From: Spinellus fusiger
Lineage: Eukaryota > Mucoromycota > Mucoromycetes > Mucorales > Phycomycetaceae
Direction of reading: 5' to 3'
Length of the DNA: 64,000 nt
Assembly (NCBI GenBank): GCA_025094145.1
Contig: JALLLS010000092.1
Coordinates: 1-64,000 of the forward strand
The notes below the pieces were generated by a model. That model had not been told where the DNA came from and ran no database searches. It was given only the letters and a program-made list of their open reading frames with translations. The translations under genes and the position numbers were made by a program. The stretch's first letter is position 1. Each line of letters opens with the position of its first letter. Below, piece after piece: positions 23,232 through 34,159 of the stretch.

Positions 23232-24134
23232 ATGGTAAAACCAGTCTTGTTCTCTATGCTTGCCTTAGTCTCCCTTGGCTCTGCTGCCCCTACTATTGGT
23301 GTCTCTTCTATTGATTTTCCCCATCTTTCTGGTTCTGGATCTGGTTCATCTATTACTGCTGCTATTGCTGCTTTAGTTTCTGGTAGCTCTCTGGGTGGTT
23401 CCAGTGGTGGTTCTGTTGATTCATCTGCTCTTAATTCTGTCCCTGCTTGTAATGATCCCCCCACTCCAATTTCTCTTGATCCTACCTCGGCTCATATTCC
23501 TGGGGTTTCTGCCGATTTAACTACTGCTCCTGCTATTATTCCTGAAATTTCTTTATCTGATGCTTCTGATGCTTCTGATGCTCTTGATGCTTCTGATGCT
23601 TCTGATACTTCTGATACTCTTGATACTCTTGATACTTCTGATGTTTCTGATGCTCTTGATGCCTCTGATGTTTCTGATGTTTCTGATGTTTCTGATGTTT
23701 CTGATGTTTCTGATGCTCTTGATGCCTCTGATGTTTCTGATGTTTCTGATGTTTCTGATGTTTCTGATGTTTCTGATGTTTCTGGTGATTCATCTGTTGT
23801 TCCTGTTGTTCCTACTGTCCCTACTGTCCCTACTGTCCCTACTGTTCCTGATATTTCTGGTTCATTATCTTCACCCAACATTCCTTTTGTTCCCACTATT
23901 CCTAATTTGCCTAATGTTTCTGGTCTATTATCTCCACCCCACGCTCCTGCTATTCCTGCTATTCCTGCTATTCCTGCTATTCCTGATGTTTCTGGTTCAT
24001 TATCTTCGCTCAATGTTCCCGCTGTTCCCAATCTTTTCCATCTTCCCGATCTTTCAACTTTCCCTTCTCTTTCTGCTGCCTGTGCTGCCTTGGCTGCTGA
24101 TAGTGCCCGTATTAATCCAGCTATTAATCTTTAA
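23232..24134 (+). CDS. Secreted low-complexity Asp-Ser/Val-Ser repeat protein
   Basis: One exon of 300 residues with ATG at 23232. Residues 1-19 form a signal peptide (MVKPVLFSMLALVSLGSAA). A Gly/Ser/Ala-rich segment is followed by about 80 residues (roughly 109-187) of tandem tripeptides, DAS, DTS, DAL and long runs of DVS. After that come proline repeats of the types VPTVPTVPT and AIPAIPAIP and a small hydrophobic tail. Only two or three cysteines are seen and no catalytic domain, so I expect a cell-wall or extracellular matrix polypeptide, acidic and extended. The repeats use nearly identical codons (GATGTTTCT), a sign of recent expansion by slippage. The signal peptide resembles that of the small secreted protein at 41854-42126. 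Confidence 0.75.
   Translation: MVKPVLFSMLALVSLGSAAPTIGVSSIDFPHLSGSGSGSSITAAIAALVSGSSLGGSSGGSVDSSALNSVPACNDPPTPISLDPTSAHIPGVSADLTTAPAIIPEISLSDASDASDALDASDASDTSDTLDTLDTSDVSDALDASDVSDVSDVSDVSDVSDALDASDVSDVSDVSDVSDVSDVSGDSSVVPVVPTVPTVPTVPTVPDISGSLSSPNIPFVPTIPNLPNVSGLLSPPHAPAIPAIPAIPAIPDVSGSLSSLNVPAVPNLFHLPDLSTFPSLSAACAALAADSARINPAINL
23550..23790 (+). repeat. Tandem 9-nt coding repeat (GATGTTTCT type)
   Basis: About 27 consecutive nine-to-six base units of the form GAT-GYT-TCT or GAT-RCT-CTT encode the Asp-Val-Ser array. The unit length keeps the frame, so copy-number change alters protein length without breaking it. It also creates long empty frames on both strands. Confidence 0.85.
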
Positions 24135-25903
24135 TCCATTCATTTGCTTATTCTCTTATAATCATATTATAAATAAAGAATTTATTATTTATTTTTTAGA
24201 GGATATTGCATTGATAAGAAAAAAAAAATAACTTAAACAATCAATCTTCAAATTACACCTAATACTTATTTGATTGATGAGCATCTATCCTATTAAAGAA
24301 ATAACATAGATTGCATGGAATAGAAATAGATAGTGTGATACTATTAGATATAATGACTAGATGTTACTATTTATACGTAGAATATTCAATCCAGAACGAA
24401 TATAATAAAACTAACGTTGGTTGAATAAAAGAAATATCAATAGTCTTTAATAATACATCTAGAACGACCCCCAACTAAAATAAATAAATATAGTCTCCAT
24501 AATGAATAAAGTAATCTTTCCAAGGCATTAATCATTTTGCGTGTGTAGACTGGAGAGTATCCAAAGCCTTACCAATTAACACTTTGATTCATCAATATCA
24601 GAAGAATTTATAGGCAGACCCTCAAAAGAGAGGTGTATCACTGTTGAATCATTCATGAGAGAAATAAAGACATAAGATGACAGAATTCTCACTTGAGTGT
24701 ATTCTCATCACTCTAAATAATCAGATATTGAGTTGTTCTTTTCTTTCATACTACTCAATACTATCACGCTGAGTAATAGCAATGAGTTAGATTGTTTTCA
24801 TTGGTGGATTTGACCATAACATTAAATAGATTTAAACAAAGCAACAAAGAAAATTTAAGAGTGAGCACACTATAGGTAATGTCCAAAAATCAAAAGATGA
24901 CACTGATACAAGTTGCAGCTAAAGTCTTCAAGGGCAAAAAAAATGTATTGTAAAGATTGAGGTGAATATCAAAAGTAATAATAGTAATAAAAAAAAGGAA
25001 GTAATATAAATATATAAAAAAGAATGAGTTTATAGATCATTACTACATTGAAGGGTGTATAGTGTTTTCGTTATAGATAACCTGAATAGAAATAATCCTA
25101 TTGTTCAAAAACTCAATACTAAGATGTGTACTATAAGCAGTTGACTTATATTTATTGATATTTCATTCTATAAATCTGAAGACTATTTTATATATATATT
25201 TCCAAGGAATAACCAATACAAGACTAATTATTCAGTAGCACTCCCTTCTAAAATGAACCCCAAGGACAGAACATTTCCTCATCTGTAACACTATTATCAA
25301 TAGAAGTGTGGGGATAGACTAATAAAAAGTAAAAAGTAAATAAAACAAGACCACAGTGGTAAATCTATAGACTAAACTAGACCTAGAAATATCTATTGAG
25401 TGGTGTGATGTTTTGAGAGGATATTTTTCAAAGAGAAGATGTCTAAAAAAGACTGGTACCTTAATCTCAAAGACCTGGCATCTGCCTTGGCACACTGTAA
25501 TGTGCCCCATTTTTCTGTGCTTCATATTGTATTCCAATAGGTTTTTAGTGTTCTATCTCAACTACCTTCGTTCCAAATCTCATTAGTCTCCCTTCTCTTA
25601 ATAGGCCATGAGTATATATAAGAAAATAAAGCTGTCGACTATCTTAAAAAAGAATCACTCATGTTAAGCGAGTAACAATAAGAAAATGTGTTTTACTTTG
25701 ATTTATAAGAGATTCAGAAAGTGAAACAGATGAATATGATATCTATCTATTTTTTATATGATCTTATAGTCTTTTATTTTAGGTCTTAATGTTGAATAAT
25801 TCGAGAAATTATATAGTTTTACATGAGTGATAAAGGGTAGCCTTTATGGCTATCAAAGTTATATCTATGCCTATTAGGCGTAGCTGTAGTAATCTGAAGC
25901 ATA
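24135..25903. other. Intergenic, A+T-rich, no gene seen
   Basis: 3' flank of the secreted repeat protein, then featureless A+T-rich DNA up to the inverted-repeat element. The short frames at 25319-25537 and 25809-26034 lack coding signals. Confidence 0.5.
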
Positions 25904-27180
25904 CACACAAGGTAATTTTTCTGGTTCTTAAGCGGCAATACAATCTTCCTTTTATGTTTACATACCAAGAGACTTTTGGGATATATAAGAAAATATCCTG
26001 AGAATAAACTCGCAATCTTATTATGATTGGCCAATGTGTTTAAAAAGGTTTTTTCGTCGTCTAAATCATCATTTTCAAGCTCTTCTTGCCTGTTTTAGCA
26101 ATGACTATTGACTTTGCAATTAAAAGGTATAGAATTGGCTGTAAAGACAAGAAATAGAACCAGAATCATCCCAAAATTACAACTCAATCACTGTATTTAT
26201 TGTTTAACATAATGTGTTATCCTTAGGCCCACAACATTTGCAGTATGACACTGATTAAGAAAGATGTATTATAGGACACACAGAATGAACTCTAATGGTC
26301 ATTGTCCATAGAATAGAGCCAAGCTCACTTGCATTGAGAACTTTATAGTCATTCATTGACTCAATATCTACAATCACTTCAACTATCTCATTGTAACTGT
26401 TATTAACAGTAGTGCTTAATGATAACAAGATATTGTTCATAATGCTGGACTTTAGGCTCAAGGCAAATAGAGTGTGAATTGTTTGACTTGTGAATTTTAT
26501 GAGTAGAGGCTAGTGTATACATTACCAGAATAATAGATGAAATATTGTTATTTGTTTTGATACTCCCCTCCTTTTGCTATTTCCCACACTGCACATACAA
26601 TTTGATATTCGAATACTCGTCAATATGAGCATAACTGAGCAAGGTAATGTGTTATTATTAACAAAGAGAAACAATAGAAAGAAGTTCTAGGCACTACCAA
26701 GGACTATTATTGAGATAAAAAGTTAAGCAATGTCTTCATCTGGGCTTGAGATCATTGTAGTCCACAAGACACTCATTGCATTGTTATTAAGCAAGTAAAG
26801 ACTCCTTTCAAGTCAGTCTCAGGTGGTTTTCTACAAGGTCAATAGTTTCTAGAAAATACTCCTGAGCATATCTATCTATCTCCCAAGGATAAAGAGCAGG
26901 ACCTTTAGGTTGTGGATTCTATTGCTATGAGGGAATGCACTTAGACAGTAGCTATAGTACATAATATATCATTAGCTATAATACTATAATAAACAGTTTT
27001 ATTCATAAACAATATATTCTATTGATAATATAATTTGATATTAAGGTATCCACAAAAGGAAAGAAGTTTTTCATACTTACAAACCTTTGGTTTTAAATAC
27101 AGATACATAAAAGGGCAAAAGCTTTGGTCTAAAAAGGAAGAGTATATCACCGCTTAAAGACCAGAAAATCTTTGGGTGTG
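25904..27180. mobile_element. Non-autonomous TA-flanked inverted-repeat element, copy A (1277 bp)
   Basis: The right end finishes ...AAAATCTTTGGGTGTG at 27180 followed by TA. The left end starts CACACAAGGTAATTTTTCTG at 25904 after TA and can be paired with the right end over about 60 bases, with CTTAAGCGG near 25928 matching the complement near 27150. The core, 25974-27062, matches copies B and C (36934-38158 and 38292-39516) with a single difference seen over about 1.09 kb (G at 27024). The last 120 bases are diverged from B/C. No transposase is visible; one 61-codon frame is shared by all copies. Confidence 0.7.
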
Positions 27181-27438
27181 TAAGTTAAACGAAATAAGAA
27201 ACATGTAACAGATCAACAGATAGATAATGGTGGCGGAGATGATATAAAAAAAAGAAGCTGGTAGATTCATTCGAATCCTATCATTTGTAAGCATCTCTCA
27301 AAGAACAAGGTAAGAGTGGCAAAGATGTGACTAACTGATTTGAGACATCTTTTCTTTGATTACTGAATAGATAAAACTGGTATTGATACTCTTGATTCTT
27401 TTATTATTGTTATATTTTCTGCTTTTTATTGTTTAATT

Positions 27439-28841
27439 ATGTCTCAAGAAAGTCCCATCAAAGTGGGTATCATTGGCACTGGTATCTTTGCCTATCGTCA
27501 TTTAGAGGCCTATCGAAAGATAGGTGGGGACAAGTTCCAAATTGTTGCCTGTTGCAATCGATCCAAAGACAAAGCTATTAAGTTTGCAGCAGAGGTGAAT
27601 ATAACAAACACTTATAAATCACTGTGAAAAATATATATAAACACACATGTCTAATACTTTTTTTAATAATAATAATTAAATATAGGTTGGTATTCCAGAA
27701 TCTTCTGTTTACACGGATCCCCAAGAATTGATCAACGATCCCAATGTAGAATTGGTGGATGTTTTATTACCTGTGCAATACAACTGGGATGTAAGTTGGA
27801 AAACTCCTTCTATAGAGTCTAATATACACTAGATTGTTCAATTAGCCATTTCTGCCAAAAAACATGTTCTTATTGAGAAACCCATTGGTAATCTATCTCT
27901 CAAGAACAAAACAAAGAATACTTACTGTTCATGTTAGCTCAAAACATAGAGATTGCACGTAAAATTGTTCTTGCTGCACGCAATGCCAGCACAGTGGTGG
28001 CTGTAGCTGAAAACTGGTCTTACCATCCTGTGGTACAAGCTGCTGCCAAATATGTTCAGCAAGGTGGTATTGGAGAGGTAACCCAACTTCTGTCAGTATG
28101 GCATCCCACAGCTAATACCAATATCTTTTCTTATGTTGTATGCTGTATGTTATAGATTGTTAACTTCTCTTATGATTCTGTCAGAAGCTACAATCCAAAA
28201 TCAGCCTATGTTGCTACTTTATGGCGCCAGAAGCCTGAACATCCTGGGTAAGTTCTAATGGGTTATTCCAAGTATTCATTTTATAGTGGTTATTTGAGTG
28301 ATGGTGGTGTCCATGATATGGCTCATTTACTGCCTATTCTTGGCCCATTCCAGTCTCTAAGTGCATTCTCTACACAGCGCTATGAGGTCCATGGTGCTCA
28401 AGATTCCTTGTCTGCAAGTGTTAAGTTGACCGATGGTGCCATTGGTATTATGAATCTCACTTTTGTAAGTCTACTGTTATTATATCAGTATCTTTTTTCT
28501 TTACTAATTCAGTTACATTCTAGTGTGCCTCCAATGTATCAAGACAGACACTAGCAGTACACGGAACTGCCGGTACATTGCGAATGATAGATAGAGAACA
28601 CATAGAGGTCCTTGATGCTAGTGGCAAAACTATGGATAGCAGTGTCATAACAAAAGACGTGGATCCTACTGCATTCTCCGACGTAGAAGGAGAATTCGTC
28701 AATCTCTACCAAGTCGTACGACACAATGCCACTCTAGGATTGCCATTGGAGGAAGCCTTCCATCATTTGGCTGTGATTGCTGCAGGCATTGAGTCTTCCA
28801 ACACAGAATCCGTAGCCAAAGTAGCTACTGTTGATGTGTAG
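27439..28841 (+). CDS. Gfo/Idh/MocA-family NAD(P)-dependent oxidoreductase
   Basis: Seven exons in consistent phase: 27439-27594, 27686-27790, 27833-27887, 27938-28077, 28156-28247, 28287-28464 and 28524-28841, giving about 347 residues. The N-terminal Rossmann fold shows VGIIGTGIFAYRH (GxGxxA-type dinucleotide loop), then the family EKP motif in HVLIEKPIAQN, where the Lys is a catalytic residue, and GGVHDMAHLLPIL with the conserved His of the substrate domain. Family members oxidise or reduce sugars, inositols or dihydrodiols in the cytosol; the substrate cannot be predicted from sequence. Start is the only ATG preceding the nucleotide-binding loop. No metabolic partner is adjacent. Confidence 0.88.
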
Positions 28842-29677
28842 TATGTTTCCTAAACCAATGTCTCAAAGTCCTATATTCTCTATACATTTTCCTTTCTTTT
28901 GTATTAGCATAATAAAAATAAAATGGCTGAGCTTGTTCCAAGACTTTGACTTTTCTAAGCGTGGGGTAAAGTGGGTACGATAGAGGAAGTTCTTTAAGGA
29001 CATGTCCTTAGGACATCCGAATTCGAATGTTTGGTTTTTTTTATTGGAGCATTCTAAAATACCTTTTCTTTATGAGCATCAAAAGCACCAGCTGTCTCTA
29101 GTCAAAAAGAAGCTACTCTTATAGATATGCTTTCTTTCTCTTCTTTTTTCTTTCTCTTCTTTTCTCATCCCATCCTCTTCTTTAATGAAAGAACTTATAT
29201 ACGCTGAGTACTAGACATCCTCGAGGTGCCATGTTTCATCTTGCTGGGCAACATGGTAGCTCCAGTGGTTTCTGTGGTGTTCACCAGGCAAAACACGCAA
29301 TAGACCTGTTTGGCGCAAGAGACTTCTACCCACTGAGATTGATGTTAACGCACGTTCACTGTTGCTGCTCTTTTATATTTATAAATATTTATAAATATAT
29401 TTTACCACATGTCCCACAACAAAAACACCAAAATAATCCAGAGAGGAAAAAGAGAGCCATGACCATGAGGATGAGCCAAACTTCAACGTATGTAAGTTCC
29501 ATGCAGAAGAGTACAACTAGTGTGTAAAGAATCTTGAAGCAAACCAAGACATGACCCCTTTCTTCTCTAGCAACGGTGGCTTATAGGTTGAGCAGAAAAC
29601 AAAAAAAAAGAAAGGTTGGTCTTCTTGTGTAGACCTAAAAAATTTTCAAAAAGAAGAAAAAGGATTCATGCCAAGTT
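28842..29677. other. Intergenic between oxidoreductase and PPR gene
   Basis: 3' flank of the oxidoreductase and promoter of the PPR gene. A 98-codon frame at about 29231-29527 has no recognisable domain and was not called. Confidence 0.5.
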
Positions 29678-32600
29678 ATGTCTCAACAGTGGAGTGAATC
29701 ATTTAGACGTACACTACACCATAGCAGAATCCTACAGAAAACTGCAAATGTGTACCCATCGCACAAGGCACTCATTTTGACATGGGCTGCTACAAAGAAG
29801 ACTTCTTTCTCCACTGTAAGCTCAGAGTTACGACACCCTACTTGGCTTGTACAGTGTTCCTTGGAGAATGGCCTGCCTTTGTGCTTAATAACGCCTCGGT
29901 ATTATTCAATAGTCACATCCATACCAGCACCAACTCATGACATGCCAAAACAGTCTACCAACCTTACGCCTACCACTGCTACTGTTAATGACACACTGGA
30001 AAAGTTTGGTAGCCACTTGAAGCACTGTAAAGAACTGATGCGAGTGCCTACAAGTCTTAGTGCTTCTGAAATGACACTGCTTTGGGAATTCTATAATATT
30101 CTACTTGTGCATAAACAGTCTGTACTTAACCCAAGCCATTACGAAACATTCATGCTGCTACTAGAACATGAAGCCCGAAAAGCACGCCGTTCAACACGAT
30201 GGGGTAGCATCACTCAACTATATGAAGATTCTCAGCGACTCTCTATCATACCTAACACATCAATGTCTCTTATCGCAATAACAGCCTATGGAAAAGTCCA
30301 TCAGCTATCACAGGCTGAGTCCATCTTCAGAAGACTACTTAAAGAGACACCCAAGAATGAGATTTATCATAAAGAGATCTATCGACGGTACATTGATGCC
30401 TGTTGGAACTGCAACACCATTCACACTGCATTGGAGGTGTTGCGAGACATGCGAAAGAATAGCATTGACAGGCCCACTGCCTCCAAATGTGTAGCCAACA
30501 CCATTCACTTGGCACTACAGAAAAACAATGTTGAGTTGGCCATGAAAACTGCTGGTATTTTTCCAGTACGGCAACTCGCTGCTGACACGGACACACTCAC
30601 CTTAATTGCTGAATCCTTGTGGAAAGGATATGTGGATTTTATGGTGGGTTCGAGTGGCATCAACGTCTCCAAAGAATTATTGGAGTATAAGGATTTTAGA
30701 CTAGAGGTGTTTATAACAGAGTTTGCAAGGCATATGCCTAGGTATGAATCAGCTGCATTGAGACGACACCCTTCTGCTCATCAAAACCACTATGCTCAAG
30801 ATCTCTTCACGACAAAACACCTTAGGCTTCTGACAAATGTATTGTTGCAGGCCAACCCCTTGTTTGTGCCTTCTCTCAAAGTATACAATATGCTTCTGGA
30901 GATGTATGCTGTGAATGAAAATTCTGATGCCATTAAGAAAGTTAAAGAACACATGCAGTTAAAGAAAGTGTACTCTAATTCAGACACAACGAGTATTCTT
31001 TTACGTACATTGAAGGATAGTTTGTCGCTGCAGCAAATCCAAACAATGCATCAGTCTTTAGCAGAAACCTGCATGTTGGATGAACCTCTCTACAAGTCAC
31101 TTATATATCTCTACACGCACGCGAATCATGTTCAGCAGGCACAGGACATTGTTACTGTCATGGAACAAAAGAGTATGGTACCAAGTACACATTGCCATTT
31201 GAATATTGTAGAGTGTTATGTACGACAGGGACAGATACCAGAAGCACACACTTGGTTGGAATCATCAAAGTACCTTCAGAAACTATCACAGCCACAATTC
31301 ACTAAAGATTGCAATCACAGTGAAGATGAAGGAGTAGCACTAGATCCCATTGCTGCTGTGATGGAAGGATGGGTTAGTTTGGGTAATGCTGATCAGTGTA
31401 TTGCTTTGTACAATTCTCTTACTGCTAGCTCACTAAAGCAAATGGCACACACTAACCGACGTGTCTTTAAGGCCATTGTCACTGCAAGATGTCTACTGTC
31501 TGATTGGAGAGCATGCGAGCTTCATATATCAAAAAGAAAACATAATATTACACCCACAACACTATCAAGGATGATCAACACCCTAATGGAAGCAACAAGG
31601 GAGGGTATGCCTGCACTGTCAGGCGCTACACTTGTTCGATCACTCCAGAGCATGGAAGCAGCAGCTGGATTACAAGTCCATGAAAACACTCTTAGCACAC
31701 TGATTAAAACATTAGGAGACCGTGGAGAGCATGAGGACGCCTATACCCTGTACATGTGGGTTCGTGGAAAAACAGGGATCGGGAAAGGAGTCCGTCTTGT
31801 TGAGTACACCAAACGATGTAGAAAGCCTATTCTTTACCTGAGCATGATACAGGCAGCTATCAAGAACAATGACATGCGTAAAGCGGAGCGTGCTTCTGTT
31901 GATCTTATGTATAGAGCACGTATGCAAATGTCAGGCACCGGTGAGAAAGCAGAAAAAAAACCACGGTCTGTTCTTGAGTACAATATGCTCCTCAATGCCT
32001 ATGCGTCTCAACTTCCCCTTTGTAACTTGACTGGGGCTAAGCGAACATTTCAAGAAATGTTAAGTGCAGGAGTAGATCCTGATATTGTTACCTACAATAC
32101 ATTGATCAAGGCGTTTGTGGCTGCAGATAATATGGATGCAGCTTACCAGATCTTTAATAACATGCTTATTACAAACACAAAGCCTGACCACTGGACTGTG
32201 AATACCATAGTTCATGGTCTAGTGAGCAGAAAAGAGTGGACTTCTATCCATAAATTTGTAAAGGGCGTCAAGAGTACTGGATTGTTATTTTCCATAGACA
32301 ATGTGACATTCAATTTGATTGTGCAAGGGTTTCTTTGCCTTGATAGCACTGTACTCAAACAAATTCATGCTTTGAAGGCCAATAATCTATGGCCAAAAGC
32401 AAAAAAACTCGAGAAAGAATATCTCTCTATGTACACTTTAACACCTTCTGTGATATGGGATATATTTGAAACCTCAATAGGTCTTACACGTGAGGCAGTG
32501 GAGGCAGAGCTTAAATCCCCACTCAAAAGTAAAGAAACGAAGATTCCCCTTGAGCTACCTAATAGTTTTGCAATGGATACATCTCTCCATGAAAACATAT

Positions 32601-32851
32601 GCCAGCACATTCAAATATGGCATGAAAAAGGCCAGACTTCTGTTTCTCAAGACTCACTATCAGAGGGTCAGGACATGATAGTTACATCAAGAACAAATGC
32701 GTTTGTCTCGTTATTTACTAAGTCCAATGACACCGAGTATTATTTCAAGCCAGACAAAGCAACGTATAAATTGTTTATGAAAGCGTTTGAATGCGCTGGA
32801 GATTCAGACTCGGCCTCTAGTATTTATGCATGGATGATGCGTAAAATATAA
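29678..32851 (+). CDS. Pentatricopeptide-repeat (PPR) protein, probably mitochondrial
   Basis: A single uninterrupted exon of 1057 codons, unusual among the intron-rich neighbours. The N-terminus is basic and hydroxylated without acidic residues for about 50 positions (SESFRRTLHHSRILQKTANV, KKTSFSTVSSELRH), as expected for a mitochondrial targeting sequence. Degenerate helical repeats fill the middle. The clearest PPR motifs are near residues 800-870: VTYNTLIKAFVAADNMDAAY with FNNML, then DHWTVNTIVHGLVSRKEW. Such proteins bind organelle RNA and act in processing, stability or translation; long fungal members include mitoribosome- and COX1-linked factors. The target RNA cannot be inferred. ATG at 29678 is the first in the frame after a stop. 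Confidence 0.85.
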   Translation: MSQQWSESFRRTLHHSRILQKTANVYPSHKALILTWAATKKTSFSTVSSELRHPTWLVQCSLENGLPLCLITPRYYSIVTSIPAPTHDMPKQSTNLTPTTATVNDTLEKFGSHLKHCKELMRVPTSLSASEMTLLWEFYNILLVHKQSVLNPSHYETFMLLLEHEARKARRSTRWGSITQLYEDSQRLSIIPNTSMSLIAITAYGKVHQLSQAESIFRRLLKETPKNEIYHKEIYRRYIDACWNCNTIHTALEVLRDMRKNSIDRPTASKCVANTIHLALQKNNVELAMKTAGIFPVRQLAADTDTLTLIAESLWKGYVDFMVGSSGINVSKELLEYKDFRLEVFITEFARHMPRYESAALRRHPSAHQNHYAQDLFTTKHLRLLTNVLLQANPLFVPSLKVYNMLLEMYAVNENSDAIKKVKEHMQLKKVYSNSDTTSILLRTLKDSLSLQQIQTMHQSLAETCMLDEPLYKSLIYLYTHANHVQQAQDIVTVMEQKSMVPSTHCHLNIVECYVRQGQIPEAHTWLESSKYLQKLSQPQFTKDCNHSEDEGVALDPIAAVMEGWVSLGNADQCIALYNSLTASSLKQMAHTNRRVFKAIVTARCLLSDWRACELHISKRKHNITPTTLSRMINTLMEATREGMPALSGATLVRSLQSMEAAAGLQVHENTLSTLIKTLGDRGEHEDAYTLYMWVRGKTGIGKGVRLVEYTKRCRKPILYLSMIQAAIKNNDMRKAERASVDLMYRARMQMSGTGEKAEKKPRSVLEYNMLLNAYASQLPLCNLTGAKRTFQEMLSAGVDPDIVTYNTLIKAFVAADNMDAAYQIFNNMLITNTKPDHWTVNTIVHGLVSRKEWTSIHKFVKGVKSTGLLFSIDNVTFNLIVQGFLCLDSTVLKQIHALKANNLWPKAKKLEKEYLSMYTLTPSVIWDIFETSIGLTREAVEAELKSPLKSKETKIPLELPNSFAMDTSLHENICQHIQIWHEKGQTSVSQDSLSEGQDMIVTSRTNAFVSLFTKSNDTEYYFKPDKATYKLFMKAFECAGDSDSASSIYAWMMRKI

Positions 32852-34159
32852 GGAATGGATGGCTGCATACTATACACCAACTTGTGATTCACCCTTCGTT
32901 TTATCTTCCTGTACATAGCTGTAAAAATATTCTCATGTGCTATTTTTATTTTTTATTTTGATATTTATTCAATAAAAAGAAAAAGAAAACAATGATACAA
33001 CTAATAAAAAGTTGGAGATCTAAAGATGTGTTGCCTCCATAAGCATAAAGACCAGATACATTTAGATCCCTGTTTATGAGGTCTATTAAATAAATAAAAC
33101 TGGGGTATTATAGTGTCTTGAAGATTTCTATTGAGTTTCGAGTCACTTCCCAGGTTAAGTTTAATATAGTATGACTCCAACTGATAAAAAAAAAGGGGGG
33201 GATGAGGGAGAATTTTAGTATCCAAACAATGGATTTACTGGAGAATTTGGTAAATTATTAGTAAAAGAACTTGTCAATTTCCATTGGATATTTTCTTCAT
33301 CTTTATCAATATCTTTCAATATGACTACCATCCTATCAGTTTATTATCAATAGCTGTGGAATCTATTCACACATTATGGTATTATGTTTATCCTATATGA
33401 TGTAATCTTTGTTCATCTAAAGAGGCATTATGAATCAATGTCCATATGAATGTAAACTATAAATAATAATAATAGATATAGATATAGGCTATAAAATAAA
33501 TAGATGGAAGGTACAATATTATGAATCGGTACCTGAGTAAAAATGGAAATGTGCATTCTTTACTCATTTTCATGGCTTGGCAGAAACTAGGCTTATAATA
33601 TGTACTAAGTCCTCGATTTTCTAAGTAGATTAATTTTTCAACTGTCTCTACAAAGTGTTAGACTTTATTTCTTTTATATTTGAACAATATGCCTTATAAA
33701 TGAACAAAACAGTATTATTTTCCCACTGAGCTCTTTTAGTATATTTATATATACTTCATGGTTTATACTATTTCAAAAGTATAAGTTCAGTGGATCTCAT
33801 AGTGCTGTTGAAGATAAAACAAAAACTTAGGTTTAAGTTTTAAAATAAAAGATCAGAAAAATATATCATTCTCATCTTTGCGTTTATTATATTTTTAGAC
33901 TACTTTTTTATCAGTGTTCTCCTATAAGCTCTTTATATAAACGCCTTATTAAACTTTGACTCTATGCAAAAGATATGATATACAAAATGCCAACACGTTT
34001 TGAGTATAATATGAATTTATTTTGTTTGTGATAAAAAATACCAATTTTTTAGTATTAAGAACGTACAGACTCAATGCAATAGAGTGTAAATACTAAAATT
34101 AATTATCATGCTAATTTAACAGTTATAAAAAAAAAGTCATTCTTCTCCCCAGATGCGTT
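32852..34159. other. Intergenic, A+T-rich, no gene seen
   Basis: Tail-to-tail region between the PPR gene (+) and the DIT1/PvcA gene (-). It contains a G-run next to an A-run near 33185-33203. No supported frame. Confidence 0.5.

Noticed and set aside
23492..24231. Alternative frames over the secreted repeat protein (Leu-Met-Phe rich plus frame, Glu-Thr-Ser and Lys-His-Gln minus frames)
   Set aside because: Shadows of the nine-base tandem repeat; only the 23232-24134 frame has a signal peptide and ATG context.
29231..29527. 98-codon plus-strand frame before the PPR gene
   Set aside because: No domain, no splice partner and unconvincing composition; probably non-coding.
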